Shown one piece after another: positions 1-8,712 of a stretch of 43,145 nucleotides of DNA. Origin of the DNA: Flavobacterium sp. (GTDB lineage: Bacteria; Bacteroidota; Bacteroidia; Flavobacteriales; Flavobacteriaceae); assembly GCA_030153045.1 (NCBI GenBank), contig JASLID010000007.1, forward strand, positions 1 through 43,145, written 5' to 3'. Below the pieces are notes generated by a model, which saw only the letters and a program-made list of their open reading frames with translations, was not told the origin of the DNA and did no database searches. How positions within the stretch are numbered: the stretch's first letter is position 1; every line of letters begins with the position of its first letter. The position numbers and the translations under genes were made by a program.

Positions 1-67
1 TCTACTAGGACTCGAACCTAGAAAGACTGCACCAAAAACAGTTGTGTTACCATTACACCATAGACCA
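1..67 (-). tRNA. tRNA-Gln (anticodon TTG), 3' end cut by window edge
   Basis: Read on the minus strand this folds as a tRNA. The acceptor strand TGGTCTA is followed by a D arm, then an anticodon stem ACTGT/GCAGT with loop TTTTGGT, giving anticodon TTG (glutamine). The T arm carries the GGTTCGAGTCC signature. The last bases of the acceptor stem, the discriminator base and any CCA lie left of base 1. A Bacteroidota-type promoter lies directly upstream at 99-128. Confidence 0.96.
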
Positions 68-98
68 ATAAAGCTGCATTAATTCCTTAATGCGAGTG

Positions 99-128
99 CA
101 AATTTACTACGTTTTTTTATTCCTGCAA
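99..128 (-). promoter_or_regulatory. Promoter of tRNA-Gln
   Basis: On the minus strand TTG (126-128) and TAAATTTG (99-106) are separated by 19 bases. This matches the Bacteroidota consensus TTTG-N19-21-TAnnTTTG, and the -7 box sits about 31 bases before the mature tRNA 5' end. Confidence 0.75.
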
Positions 129-227
129 GTTTTTTATCAAAAAAAATTAAAATTTTATTTTTAACCTTTTCTTTAGATAAAAAAATAGTTTCTTTGTGTT
201 ACTAAATACAAACTGAAAACTACGTAT

Positions 228-3200
228 ATGTCTTTCAATTTCAACAAATGGAATACAGCCCTTGGTTGGGTTACTTTTTTTATATCCTTAATCGTTTATT
301 CGTTAACTGTGGAGCCAACGATGAGTTTTTGGGATTGTGGTGAGTATATTGCTACAGCTGCAAAACTAGAAGTAGGACATCCGCCGGGAGCGCCTCTTTA
401 CCAAATGATGGGTGCTTTCTTTGCCATGTTCGCCATAGGGAAAGAAAATATTGCATTAATGGTTAACATGATGTCGGTTTTTTCGAGTGCGTTTACCATT
501 TTATTTCTGTTTTGGTCAACCACTATTATTTTAAGAAAAGTGGTTACTTCATTTACTGATTTAAATAAAAACAATGCTTTTGCTATTTTAGGAAGTGCCT
601 TCGTTGGTTCGTTAGCCTTTACTTTTTCGGACAGTTTTTGGTATAACGCAGTAGAAGCAGAAGTATATGCGATGGCTACTGTTTTAATTGCTTTACTGTT
701 TTGGTTAGGATTGCGATGGGAACAAGAAATGCATGAGCCGCGCGGTAACAAATGGTTGTTAATCATTGCTTTGGTTGTTGGATTGTCTTTTGGAGTGCAT
801 TTTATGGCGCTACTAACCATTCCATCGATTGGGTTTTTATATTATTTTAAAAATTACAAGAATATTACCGTAAAGAGCTTCATCATTGCAAATGTTGTCG
901 TTGTTTCGGTCTTAATGTTCATCTTTAAATTGTTATTGCCTTGGACAATGACTTTCTTTGGCGCCAGCGAAGTTTTCATGGTAAATAGTTTAGGACTGCC
1001 TTTTGATTCAGGAACTATATTTGTTACTATTTTATTAGTCGCTTTCTTTTATTTTGGATTAAAATATACTCGCGAAAAAGGAAAGCCATTTTATAATACT
1101 TTGCTTTTGTGTGTATTGTTTATTTTTATAGGTTTTTCAACTTGGATGATGTTGCCTATTCGTGCTAATGCAAAAACACCAATTAACGAAAATAATCCTT
1201 CAGATGCTCGTGAGGTTTTAGCGTATTACAATCGTGAGCAGTATGGTGAACAAAAATTATTTTACGGCCCTCAATTTTCAGACAGTTACGCTGGATTAGA
1301 TGAAGACAATCCATACGTAGATGAAAAGCCTAATTACGAGCGAGATTATAAAAAAGGCAAATACGTCATTGTAAACAATTATAAAAATGCCGGTCAAAAT
1401 ACAGATGACAATCATAAAGCTTTTTTACCTCGTATGTGGAGTACTGAACATGCTGAAAACTATATGCGTTTTACTAAAGAATTAGATTTTAAAGTAAAAG
1501 CTGATTATACGGAGGAGCCTGAATTACTTCAAATTGTTTCCGAATTTAGAGCAGCTTATGCTTCAGGGAAATTGGAATTAGAAGACTATGAAAAATTCCT
1601 TAAAGCCTACGGACAATATTTGGATATAGAAAAACCATCAACATTTGATAACTTGAATTTTATGGTTCAATACCAGTTTGGTTACATGTATTGGAGGTAT
1701 TTAATGTGGAATTTCGTTGGAAGACAAAACGACAAACAAGGTGAATACGACTTAAAAGACGGAAACTGGTTGAGCGGAATCTCATTCGTTGACAATTTCA
1801 GATTAGGCTCACAAGACAATTTACCTACTGATTGGAAAAATAACAAAGGACGAAATACTTATTTCTTCTTGCCTTTTATCATTGGGTTAATTGGATTTTT
1901 ATTTCACGCGAAGAAAGATTTAAAAAGTTTTTACGTACTTCTAGCGCTGTTTTTATTTACCGGATTAGCACTTAAAATATACTTAAACGAACGTCCATTT
2001 GAGCCTCGCGAACGTGATTACGCACTTGTAGGATCATTTTACGTATTTGCTATTTGGATAGGCATTGGGGTTTATGCTATTTACGATTTTATCAAATCAT
2101 ATATCACACCTAAAATAGCGGTTCCTGTAGCTGTTGGAACATGTTTGTTAGCAGCTCCGGTATTGATGGCATCACAAAACTGGGATGATCATGATCGTTC
2201 AGGAAAATATACAGCGGTAGCTTCGGCACGAGGATATTTAGATTCTTGTGACAAAAATGCCATATTATTTACCATTGGTGATAACGATACTTTTCCATTG
2301 TGGTATTTACAAGAAATTGAAGGTTATAGAACTGATGTCCGTATCGTAAATACCAGTCTTTTGATGACCGATTGGTATATTGATACTATGAAAGCAAAAG
2401 CATATGATTCTGACCCAATGCCTATTTCATTCAATCATGAAGATTATGTTTCAGAAAAAAGAGATTATCTAATTTTCGATGAAAGAACAAAAGACCGCTT
2501 GGATGTAAATGAATTTTTCAACTTCGTATCAAGCGATGATCCAAGAACGTTAGTTGAAATGAAAAACGGACAAAGCATTCAGTTTTATCCAACGAATAAA
2601 ATCAGAATTCCTGTCGATAAAAATGCTGTAATTGCCAATAAAATTGTCAGTCCAAAAGTTCAAGATTCTATCGTGCCTTATATTGACGTGGATATTAAAG
2701 GGGATGCTATTTACAAAAACAGGTTAATGATGCTTGATATTGTAAGAAACAACCATTGGAAGCGTCCTATTTATTTCTCTCCAGGAGCATTTGCAGATGA
2801 CGATTACATTTGGATGAAAGAATACTTGCAATTAGACGGAATGATTTACAAATTGGTTCCTATAAGAACGCCACTTCCGGAAGATTCTTATGGATTTGAT
2901 ATGGGTCGAATAGATTCTGATAAAATGTATCAAATTATGATGAAATTGGATTGGGGTAATGGTGAAAGCACTAAAATTTACCACGATCCGGAAACCAGAA
3001 AAAACAGTATTTCATACAGAACCAATCTGAACAGATTGACGGTTCAGTTAATTAAAGAAGGTAAAAATGACAAAGCTGAAAAAGTAATTGATTTAGCTTT
3101 AACGAAATTGCCATTAGATTATTATGATTTCTATAGTTTGATTGATCCTTTTGCTGATGGATATTATAAAATTGGGAAACAAGAAAAAGCACGTCAATTG

Positions 3201-3428
3201 TTAAAACAATTAAGTGTGAAATATCAAGAAAACCTGAAGTATTTTGCAGGTATAAGCCCAGTGGATCAAAACGATATGGCTGTGGATATTATTACCAACA
3301 TTGAAAGGTACCGTGGTTTATTGTTAATCATGAAGGACAATAAAGACACTGCTTTTTACAACGAGCAAAAAGCGATTTTTAATGGTTATAACAAACGTTT
3401 CGACCGTTTTGGAAGAGATGTGGAGTAA
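228..3428 (+). CDS. DUF2723 / glycosyltransferase family 117 membrane protein
   Basis: This is a 1066-residue polytopic membrane protein. The N-terminus has the DUF2723 signature: a first membrane segment at about residues 12-32, then VEPTMSFWDCGEYIATAAKL and GHPPGAPLYQ. That layout of an acidic loop after the first membrane helix resembles O-mannosyltransferases and other GT-C enzymes, where the acidic residue is catalytic. More hydrophobic helices follow to about residue 310, then a large soluble region, a second helix cluster near 545-660, and a soluble C-terminal third. The last 150 residues are helical and may hold TPR-like repeats. Bacteroidota genomes carry this family widely and databases call it GT117; a role in protein or lipid glycosylation at the inner membrane is inferred from the fold. 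The ATG follows an AT-rich leader with no clear promoter, and a strong hairpin follows the stop. Confidence 0.9.
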   Translation: MSFNFNKWNTALGWVTFFISLIVYSLTVEPTMSFWDCGEYIATAAKLEVGHPPGAPLYQMMGAFFAMFAIGKENIALMVNMMSVFSSAFTILFLFWSTTIILRKVVTSFTDLNKNNAFAILGSAFVGSLAFTFSDSFWYNAVEAEVYAMATVLIALLFWLGLRWEQEMHEPRGNKWLLIIALVVGLSFGVHFMALLTIPSIGFLYYFKNYKNITVKSFIIANVVVVSVLMFIFKLLLPWTMTFFGASEVFMVNSLGLPFDSGTIFVTILLVAFFYFGLKYTREKGKPFYNTLLLCVLFIFIGFSTWMMLPIRANAKTPINENNPSDAREVLAYYNREQYGEQKLFYGPQFSDSYAGLDEDNPYVDEKPNYERDYKKGKYVIVNNYKNAGQNTDDNHKAFLPRMWSTEHAENYMRFTKELDFKVKADYTEEPELLQIVSEFRAAYASGKLELEDYEKFLKAYGQYLDIEKPSTFDNLNFMVQYQFGYMYWRYLMWNFVGRQNDKQGEYDLKDGNWLSGISFVDNFRLGSQDNLPTDWKNNKGRNTYFFLPFIIGLIGFLFHAKKDLKSFYVLLALFLFTGLALKIYLNERPFEPRERDYALVGSFYVFAIWIGIGVYAIYDFIKSYITPKIAVPVAVGTCLLAAPVLMASQNWDDHDRSGKYTAVASARGYLDSCDKNAILFTIGDNDTFPLWYLQEIEGYRTDVRIVNTSLLMTDWYIDTMKAKAYDSDPMPISFNHEDYVSEKRDYLIFDERTKDRLDVNEFFNFVSSDDPRTLVEMKNGQSIQFYPTNKIRIPVDKNAVIANKIVSPKVQDSIVPYIDVDIKGDAIYKNRLMMLDIVRNNHWKRPIYFSPGAFADDDYIWMKEYLQLDGMIYKLVPIRTPLPEDSYGFDMGRIDSDKMYQIMMKLDWGNGESTKIYHDPETRKNSISYRTNLNRLTVQLIKEGKNDKAEKVIDLALTKLPLDYYDFYSLIDPFADGYYKIGKQEKARQLLKQLSVKYQENLKYFAGISPVDQNDMAVDIITNIERYRGLLLIMKDNKDTAFYNEQKAIFNGYNKRFDRFGRDVE

Positions 3429-3456
3429 AAAATAAATTATTTCAAATTTAAGAGCA

Positions 3457-3499
3457 ATACGGCTTTCAATTTTCATATTGAAAGCCGTATGTTTGTTTT
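3457..3499 (+). terminator. Intrinsic terminator after the DUF2723 gene
   Basis: There is a perfect 14-bp inverted repeat (3457-3470 with 3477-3490) around a 6-base loop, followed by a T-rich run. It ends only about 10 bases before the next start codon at 3500, so it could also act on read-through into the deacetylase gene. Confidence 0.75.
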
Positions 3500-4138
3500 A
3501 TGGATTTCTATTGGATAAAAACACCCAGAATAATAAAACGGTTATTTAATAACCAAGTTTGGGATATTCCAAATAACGAAAATAAAGTTTACCTCACTTT
3601 TGATGATGGTCCAACTCCTGAAATTACAGAATGGGTTTTAGAAGTTTTAAAGCAAAACAATATTAAAGCCACATTTTTCTGTATTGGAAATAACATTCAA
3701 AAATATCCTGAAATATTCGAAAGGGTAGTTGGAAGCGGGCATGCTATAGGAAATCATACGTTTAACCATTTGCAAGGTTGGAAAACACCAACCAAAACAT
3801 ACCTGGCAAATATTCATTTGTGTGAGCAGGAAATTCAAAAATTAAAAAATCCAAATTCAAAAATTTTTCGCCCTCCTTACGGAAAAATAAGACCCTCACA
3901 ATCTAATAAATTGCGTAAATTAGGCTACAAAATAATCATGTGGGATGTGCTCACGGCCGATTTTGACCAAAATATTTCTCCTGAAAAGTGTTTAGAAAAT
4001 GCCACTCGAAAAGTAACTTCAGGAAGTGTGATCGTTTTTCACGACAGTATAAAAGCTTCGGTAAACCTAAAATATGCTTTACCTAAAACTATTGAAATTT
4101 TAAAAGAAAAAGGATTTATTTTCGATGTAATAAACTAA
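3500..4138 (+). CDS. Polysaccharide deacetylase family protein (NodB homology)
   Basis: This 212-residue protein is almost entirely one NodB/CE4 domain. Motif 1 is TFDDGPT with Asp35 and Asp36 (catalytic base and metal ligand). Motif 2 is GNHTFNH with the metal-binding HxxxH pair His86/His90. Motif 3 is RPPYG starting at Arg124, followed by MWDVLTADFD, and the late VIVFHDS motif supplies the final histidine. The family removes N-acetyl groups from chitin-, peptidoglycan- or poly-GlcNAc-type polymers, using a divalent metal. No signal peptide is evident, so the site of action is uncertain. The stop overlaps the stop of the opposite-strand thioredoxin-like gene by 4 bases. Confidence 0.93.
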   Translation: MDFYWIKTPRIIKRLFNNQVWDIPNNENKVYLTFDDGPTPEITEWVLEVLKQNNIKATFFCIGNNIQKYPEIFERVVGSGHAIGNHTFNHLQGWKTPTKTYLANIHLCEQEIQKLKNPNSKIFRPPYGKIRPSQSNKLRKLGYKIIMWDVLTADFDQNISPEKCLENATRKVTSGSVIVFHDSIKASVNLKYALPKTIEILKEKGFIFDVIN

Positions 4139-4431
4139 ATCTGATCTTGAACTAAACCGATAATAGTGTTTGCATCTAATTCGCCTGATTGGCGCCACAT
4201 CATTTGTCCTTCTTTGTAGATCATTAATGTTGGCAGTCCTTTAATGCGAAGTGCTTCGGCCAATTCTTGATTTTTATCTACATCAATTTTAATCACTTTT
4301 GCTTTATCACCAAGCGCAGCTGCCACATCTTTAATTACCGGATGCATAGATTGAGAAGACTCATTCCAGTCGGTATAAAAATCGATTAGAACGGGCATTT
4401 GCGTATTTATAAGTTCTCCAAATTTTGACAT
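4135..4431 (-). CDS. Thioredoxin-fold protein lacking the CXXC motif
   Basis: This 98-residue protein has thioredoxin architecture: LIDFYTDW in the position of the active-site strand, KVIKIDVDKN as the next beta strand, and GLPTLMIYK carrying the cis-proline (Pro67). Where thioredoxins have W-C-G-P-C, this has Trp22-Asn-Glu-Ser-Ser26, so neither redox cysteine is present, and there is no cysteine anywhere in the protein. It cannot act as a dithiol oxidoreductase; a scaffold, chaperone or partner-binding role is inferred. It is cytoplasmic, with no signal peptide. It lies 51 bases downstream of the metallophosphoesterase gene on the same strand, and a possible own -7 box lies in that gap. Confidence 0.9.
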   Translation of the reverse strand: MSKFGELINTQMPVLIDFYTDWNESSQSMHPVIKDVAAALGDKAKVIKIDVDKNQELAEALRIKGLPTLMIYKEGQMMWRQSGELDANTIIGLVQDQI

Positions 4432-4460
4432 AGTGTAATATTTTATTAAACTTTGTTATA

Positions 4461-4468
4461 CAAATATA
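4461..4468 (-). promoter_or_regulatory. Candidate -7 box for the thioredoxin-like gene
   Basis: TATATTTG on the minus strand fits TAnnTTTG and lies 30 bases before the ATG. No TTG is found at the expected -33 spacing, so this may be a weak internal promoter or chance. Confidence 0.35.
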
Positions 4469-4482
4469 GTGTTTTTAGTATA

Positions 4483-5718
4483 TTATGCTATATTTTCACC
4501 TTTTTTTAACCTAATCACGGTAATTTCAGGCATAATTCCAACTCTTCCTGGATACGCATGAAATCCGAATCCTCGATTTACATAAATATAGCGTCCCGCA
4601 TTTTCATACAATCCTGCCCAACATTGGTACATGTATTGTGCCAAACTCCATTTAAAATAACCTGGAATTTCAATGCCAAATTGCATGCCATGAGTGTGGC
4701 CGCTCAGTGTTAATTGAACATTTTTATCGTGATGTTGTACTTCTTCTTCCCAGTGACTTGGGTCGTGACTCATTAGAATTTTAAAATCTTCCGGAGCCAC
4801 TCCTTCTGAAGCCTTTCTTAAATCGCCAATTTGACCAAAATGTTTCCCCCAGTTTTCTACTCCAATTAAAGAAATCTCATCATTGTCTTTTTTGATTTTC
4901 ACGTTTTCATTCAATAATAATTTGAAATCAATTTGACGATGTAAATCCTTTATGTCTTCAAAGTTTTTAGCTTTTGCTACTTCTGAATCCCAATCCAAGT
5001 ATGCCCCATAATCATGGTTTCCTAAAATTGAATATTTTCCAAATGCAGGCTTAGTTAATCTATTAAAAGTTTCAATCCAAGGATGCATTTCATCAGCTTT
5101 GGCATTCACGATATCTCCTGTAAAAAGTAAGATGTCTGATCCTTGCTCGTTAATTAAGTCCATAGCATAATTTATCTTATCAGGATTGTCAAAGCTTCCG
5201 CTGTGAATGTCTGATATGTGTGTAATGGTAAATCCATCAAAAGCATCGGGTAAATCAGGAAAAAAGATATTTTGTTTCATTACTCTGAAGTTGTATTTTC
5301 CAATAGTCATTCCGTAAAGCAATGATAAAAAAGGAACAGCAGCAAGTCCTAGGCCTATTTGACTCACAAATTTTCTTCTTGAAGCTAAAAAATCGGTTTT
5401 ATTGTCGTTTTCAATAAAATATCGAATCACTCCGGTAGAAATTCTATAAATATCTTCTCCAAACATTACGGTTGTAATGACTAATTTCGGGAGTAATATG
5501 AGCAACAGTAAACCTAGGGTAAACAAGCTTTGTTGCGTTTGCCCCACTTTTCGATCGAATTGGTAAATATAGTAGGTAATATAAAAAATAACCAGAATAC
5601 TTGCAATGAGATAAGTATTCAAAATCCATCTGGTTTTAATTACTGTCTTAAATGCCTGATAAGAATATATTTCCACAAACAATAACAATCCGATAAGAAT
5701 TAAAAAACGACTCAACAT
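4483..5718 (-). CDS. Membrane-anchored metallophosphoesterase
   Basis: This is a 411-residue protein. Three or four hydrophobic helices fill residues 3-100, then a further hydrophobic stretch preceded by SRRKFVSQIGLG (residues 113-124) resembles a twin-arginine motif. The calcineurin-like phosphoesterase domain follows with all metal-binding motifs: SDIH (Asp170, His172), GD (Asp202), GNHD (Asn234-His235-Asp236) and GHTHG near residue 340. Homologues of the YkuE type are dinuclear-metal hydrolases; the substrate here is unknown. The topology suggests a catalytic domain at the outer face of the inner membrane. The start is set at ATG 5718; a TTG two codons upstream would add only Met-Lys. Transcription diverges from polA. 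Confidence 0.9.
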   Translation of the reverse strand: MLSRFLILIGLLLFVEIYSYQAFKTVIKTRWILNTYLIASILVIFYITYYIYQFDRKVGQTQQSLFTLGLLLLILLPKLVITTVMFGEDIYRISTGVIRYFIENDNKTDFLASRRKFVSQIGLGLAAVPFLSLLYGMTIGKYNFRVMKQNIFFPDLPDAFDGFTITHISDIHSGSFDNPDKINYAMDLINEQGSDILLFTGDIVNAKADEMHPWIETFNRLTKPAFGKYSILGNHDYGAYLDWDSEVAKAKNFEDIKDLHRQIDFKLLLNENVKIKKDNDEISLIGVENWGKHFGQIGDLRKASEGVAPEDFKILMSHDPSHWEEEVQHHDKNVQLTLSGHTHGMQFGIEIPGYFKWSLAQYMYQCWAGLYENAGRYIYVNRGFGFHAYPGRVGIMPEITVIRLKKGENIA

Positions 5719-5747
5719 TTTCAAAAAATTTTACACAAAATAACGAA

Positions 5748-5780
5748 GAAAGTTAGCACAAAGTAATATTGTTAATCAAA
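5748..5780 (-). promoter_or_regulatory. Candidate promoter of the metallophosphoesterase gene
   Basis: On the minus strand TTTG (5777-5780) is followed after 21 bases by TAACTTTC (5748-5755). That differs by one base from TAnnTTTG and lies about 30 bases before the ATG. Confidence 0.45.
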
Positions 5781-5806
5781 TTTTAACTTAAATATAAATT
5801 CTTCCT

Positions 5807-5834
5807 ATTTGAATGTTTATTTTTACATTCAAAT
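5807..5834 (+). promoter_or_regulatory. Hairpin with T-run just upstream of polA
   Basis: A perfect 10-bp inverted repeat (5807-5816 with 5825-5834) has an 8-base loop and is followed by a run of T, so it looks like an intrinsic terminator. It sits only 10 bases before the polA ATG. It could be a leader hairpin, an attenuator, or an upstream terminator isolating polA. Confidence 0.5.
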
Positions 5835-5844
5835 TTTTTCGATT

Positions 5845-8697
5845 ATGTCACAAAAACGTCTTTTTTTACTTGATGCCTACGCTTTAATCTTCCGTGGTTA
5901 TTACGCTTTTATAAAAAATCCAAGAATCAATTCTAAAGGAATGGACACTTCGGCCATTATGGGATTTATGAATTCTTTGATGGATGTGATTAAGCGTGAA
6001 AAACCAGATCATTTAGCTGTTGCTTTTGATAAAGGCGGAAGTACTTACCGTTATGAAATGTATCAAGAATACAAAGCCAATCGTGACGAAACACCCGAAG
6101 CTATCAAAATTGCAGTTCCATACATCCAGCAATTATTAAACGCGATGCACATTCCTATTGTGGAAGTGGCCGGTTTTGAAGCCGATGACTTGATTGGAAC
6201 CATTGCCAAACAAGCTGAAAAAGAAGATTTTCAAGTATTTATGGTCACTCCCGATAAGGATTTTGCCCAATTGGTTTCCGAAAACATCTTCATGTATAAA
6301 CCAGCCCGAATGGGTAATGATATTGAAATTTGGGGGATTCCTGAAGTTTTAGCCAAATTTGAAATTGAAAACCCTTTACAGGTAATCGATTTCCTTGGAA
6401 TGATGGGTGACGCAGCTGATAATATCCCCGGTTTACCTGGTGTAGGTGAAGTTACGGCTAAGAAATTATTGAAAGAATTTGGTTCTATGGAGAATCTTTT
6501 AGCCAATACAGACAAGCTGAAAGGGGCTATGAAAGACAAAATCGAAGCCAATAAGGACAAAGGCATCTTATCTAAAAAGCTGGCAACGATTCTATTAGAT
6601 TGTCCTGTCCAGTTTAACGCAGCCGATTACGAGTTGTCAAAACCTGATGTTGAAAAAACGGATGATTTGTTCATGGAATTGGAATTCCGTCAAATGAAAG
6701 CGCAATTCGACAAGTTATTTGGTTCCGGGAAAGAATACGATGAAATCGATAATAATGGAAACGGGACAGAAACGGACAAACCAGTAAAAAAAGCAGCTCC
6801 TAAGAAAACCAACGAAGATCAATTCGATCTTTTTGGTTTTAGCGACGAAACTTCCGATGAAGTAAAACCGCATTCTTATTATGCTACTTTAGAAAACACA
6901 GAGCATTTTTACCAAATTGTTCAAGGTGATTTGCCAGTGAAATTACTGTTGCAAAATTTAATGAATCAGACTTCGGTGTGTTTTGATACAGAAACCACAG
7001 GAATCGATACGCTTCATGCTGAATTAGTCGGCATGTCGTTCTCCTACGAAAAAGGAAAAGGCTTCTACGTTCCGTTTCCGGAAAATCAGGAGGAAGCTAA
7101 AACTCTAGCTGCAAAATTTATCCCTTTCTTTGAAAACGAAGCCATCGAAAAAGTTGGTCAAAATATCAAATACGACCTGAAAATTTTAGCGAATTATGGC
7201 ATTTCGGTCAAAGGAAAATTATTCGATACCATGATTGCCCATTATCTGATTAATCCGGATATGCGTCATAATATGGATGTTTTGAGTGAAACGTATTTGA
7301 AATATTCTCCAAAATCAATAGAAACTTTAATTGGAAAAAAAGGGAAGAATCAGCTTTCAATGCGTGATGTTCCTTTGGAAGATATCAAAGAATATGCTAC
7401 CGAAGATGCTGACATCACTCTACAATTAAAAGAAGTTTTCAGTCCAATTTTAGACAAAGCCGAAACCAAAAAATTATTCGACGAAATCGAAATTCCGTTA
7501 ATTTCTGTTCTTGCTGCTATGGAAACCGAAGGGATTCGTTTGGATGTCGATTTCCTAAAATCGATGTCGACCGAAATGGATGTTGAAATAAAATCTTTGG
7601 AACAAAAAATATACGAAACTGCCGGGGAAAAATTCAATTTAGCTTCACCAAAACAGCTCGGAGATATTTTATTCGACAAATTAAAAATTGGCGGAGCAAA
7701 ACAAAAGAAAACCAAAACAGGACAATATGCCACTGGCGAAGAAGTCTTGAGTTATTTAGCCAACGAACATGATATTGTAAAACAAATTTTGGATTGGCGC
7801 CAAATGGTAAAACTGCAAAGCACTTATATTTTAGCACTTCCTGAACAAGTAGACCGAGTTTCTAAAAGAGTTCACACCGATTATATGCAAACCGTAGCTG
7901 CAACTGGGCGTTTGAGTTCAAACAATCCGAATTTGCAAAATATTCCAATTCGTACCGAACGCGGAAGACAAATCAGAAAGGCATTTATTGCCCGTGATGA
8001 AAATTACACTTTGCTTTCTGCCGATTATTCTCAAATTGAACTTCGAATCATTGCTGCTTTAAGTGGTGAAGAAAATATGATTGCTGCCTTTCAGAACGGA
8101 GAAGATATTCACCGAAGCACAGCTGCCAAAGTATTTAATGTAGCATTAGAAGAAGTGACCAAAGAGCAAAGAAGCAATGCTAAAACGGTAAACTTCGGAA
8201 TTATTTATGGTGTTTCAGCCTTTGGATTGAGTAATCAAACATCACTATCTCGTGCCGAAAGTGCCGCTTTAATCGATGCGTATTACAAAACCTATCCGAA
8301 ATTAAAATCCTACATGCAAGGACAAGTTGAATTCGCAAGAGAGAATGGCTATGTTGAAACAATATCGGGCAGAAGACGTTATTTAAAAGATATTAATTCA
8401 GCAAATGCCATTGTGCGTGGGGGAGCAGAGCGGAATGCTGTCAATGCTCCAATTCAGGGAAGTGCTGCCGATATCATCAAAATTGCGATGATTAATATTC
8501 ATAAAAAATTAGTTTCGGAAAACTGGAAATCGAAAATGTTGCTTCAGGTACACGATGAACTTGTTTTTGACGTTTATAATGAAGAGCTAGAGAAAATTCA
8601 ACCCATGATTAAATATGAAATGGAAAATGCCTTCAAATTGGCAGTCCCTTTAGATATTGAAATTGGCTTGGGTAAAGACTGGTTAGAGGCGCATTAA
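5845..8697 (+). CDS. polA: DNA polymerase I
   Basis: This 950-residue family A polymerase has all three domains. The N-terminal 5'-3' exonuclease begins KRLFLLDAYALIFRGYYAF and includes GFEADDLIGT and the helix-hairpin-helix GLPGVGEVTAKK. A charged, Lys/Pro/Asp-rich linker follows near residues 305-340. The 3'-5' proofreading domain is intact: DTETTG with Asp381 and Glu383, GQNIKYDLKIL, and YATED with Asp521. The polymerase domain has motif A DYSQIELR (Asp727), motif B RSNAKTVNFGIIYG and motif C VHDE (Asp904). It fills repair gaps and removes RNA primers in the cytoplasm. ATG 5845 is chosen because MSQKRLFLLDAY is the conserved N-terminus; a TTG 12 codons upstream lies inside a hairpin. The serine hydrolase gene follows after 15 bases. 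Confidence 0.98.
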   Translation: MSQKRLFLLDAYALIFRGYYAFIKNPRINSKGMDTSAIMGFMNSLMDVIKREKPDHLAVAFDKGGSTYRYEMYQEYKANRDETPEAIKIAVPYIQQLLNAMHIPIVEVAGFEADDLIGTIAKQAEKEDFQVFMVTPDKDFAQLVSENIFMYKPARMGNDIEIWGIPEVLAKFEIENPLQVIDFLGMMGDAADNIPGLPGVGEVTAKKLLKEFGSMENLLANTDKLKGAMKDKIEANKDKGILSKKLATILLDCPVQFNAADYELSKPDVEKTDDLFMELEFRQMKAQFDKLFGSGKEYDEIDNNGNGTETDKPVKKAAPKKTNEDQFDLFGFSDETSDEVKPHSYYATLENTEHFYQIVQGDLPVKLLLQNLMNQTSVCFDTETTGIDTLHAELVGMSFSYEKGKGFYVPFPENQEEAKTLAAKFIPFFENEAIEKVGQNIKYDLKILANYGISVKGKLFDTMIAHYLINPDMRHNMDVLSETYLKYSPKSIETLIGKKGKNQLSMRDVPLEDIKEYATEDADITLQLKEVFSPILDKAETKKLFDEIEIPLISVLAAMETEGIRLDVDFLKSMSTEMDVEIKSLEQKIYETAGEKFNLASPKQLGDILFDKLKIGGAKQKKTKTGQYATGEEVLSYLANEHDIVKQILDWRQMVKLQSTYILALPEQVDRVSKRVHTDYMQTVAATGRLSSNNPNLQNIPIRTERGRQIRKAFIARDENYTLLSADYSQIELRIIAALSGEENMIAAFQNGEDIHRSTAAKVFNVALEEVTKEQRSNAKTVNFGIIYGVSAFGLSNQTSLSRAESAALIDAYYKTYPKLKSYMQGQVEFARENGYVETISGRRRYLKDINSANAIVRGGAERNAVNAPIQGSAADIIKIAMINIHKKLVSENWKSKMLLQVHDELVFDVYNEELEKIQPMIKYEMENAFKLAVPLDIEIGLGKDWLEAH

Positions 8698-8712
8698 AAA
8701 ATAAAAAAGGAC

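Noticed and set aside
398..820. 140-codon reverse-strand frame within the DUF2723 gene
   Set aside because: It lies opposite a well-supported membrane protein and has no family features; it is a shadow of the real gene.
5809..5844. TTG start for polA 12 codons upstream
   Set aside because: It falls inside a terminator-like hairpin, and the conserved N-terminus starts at ATG 5845.
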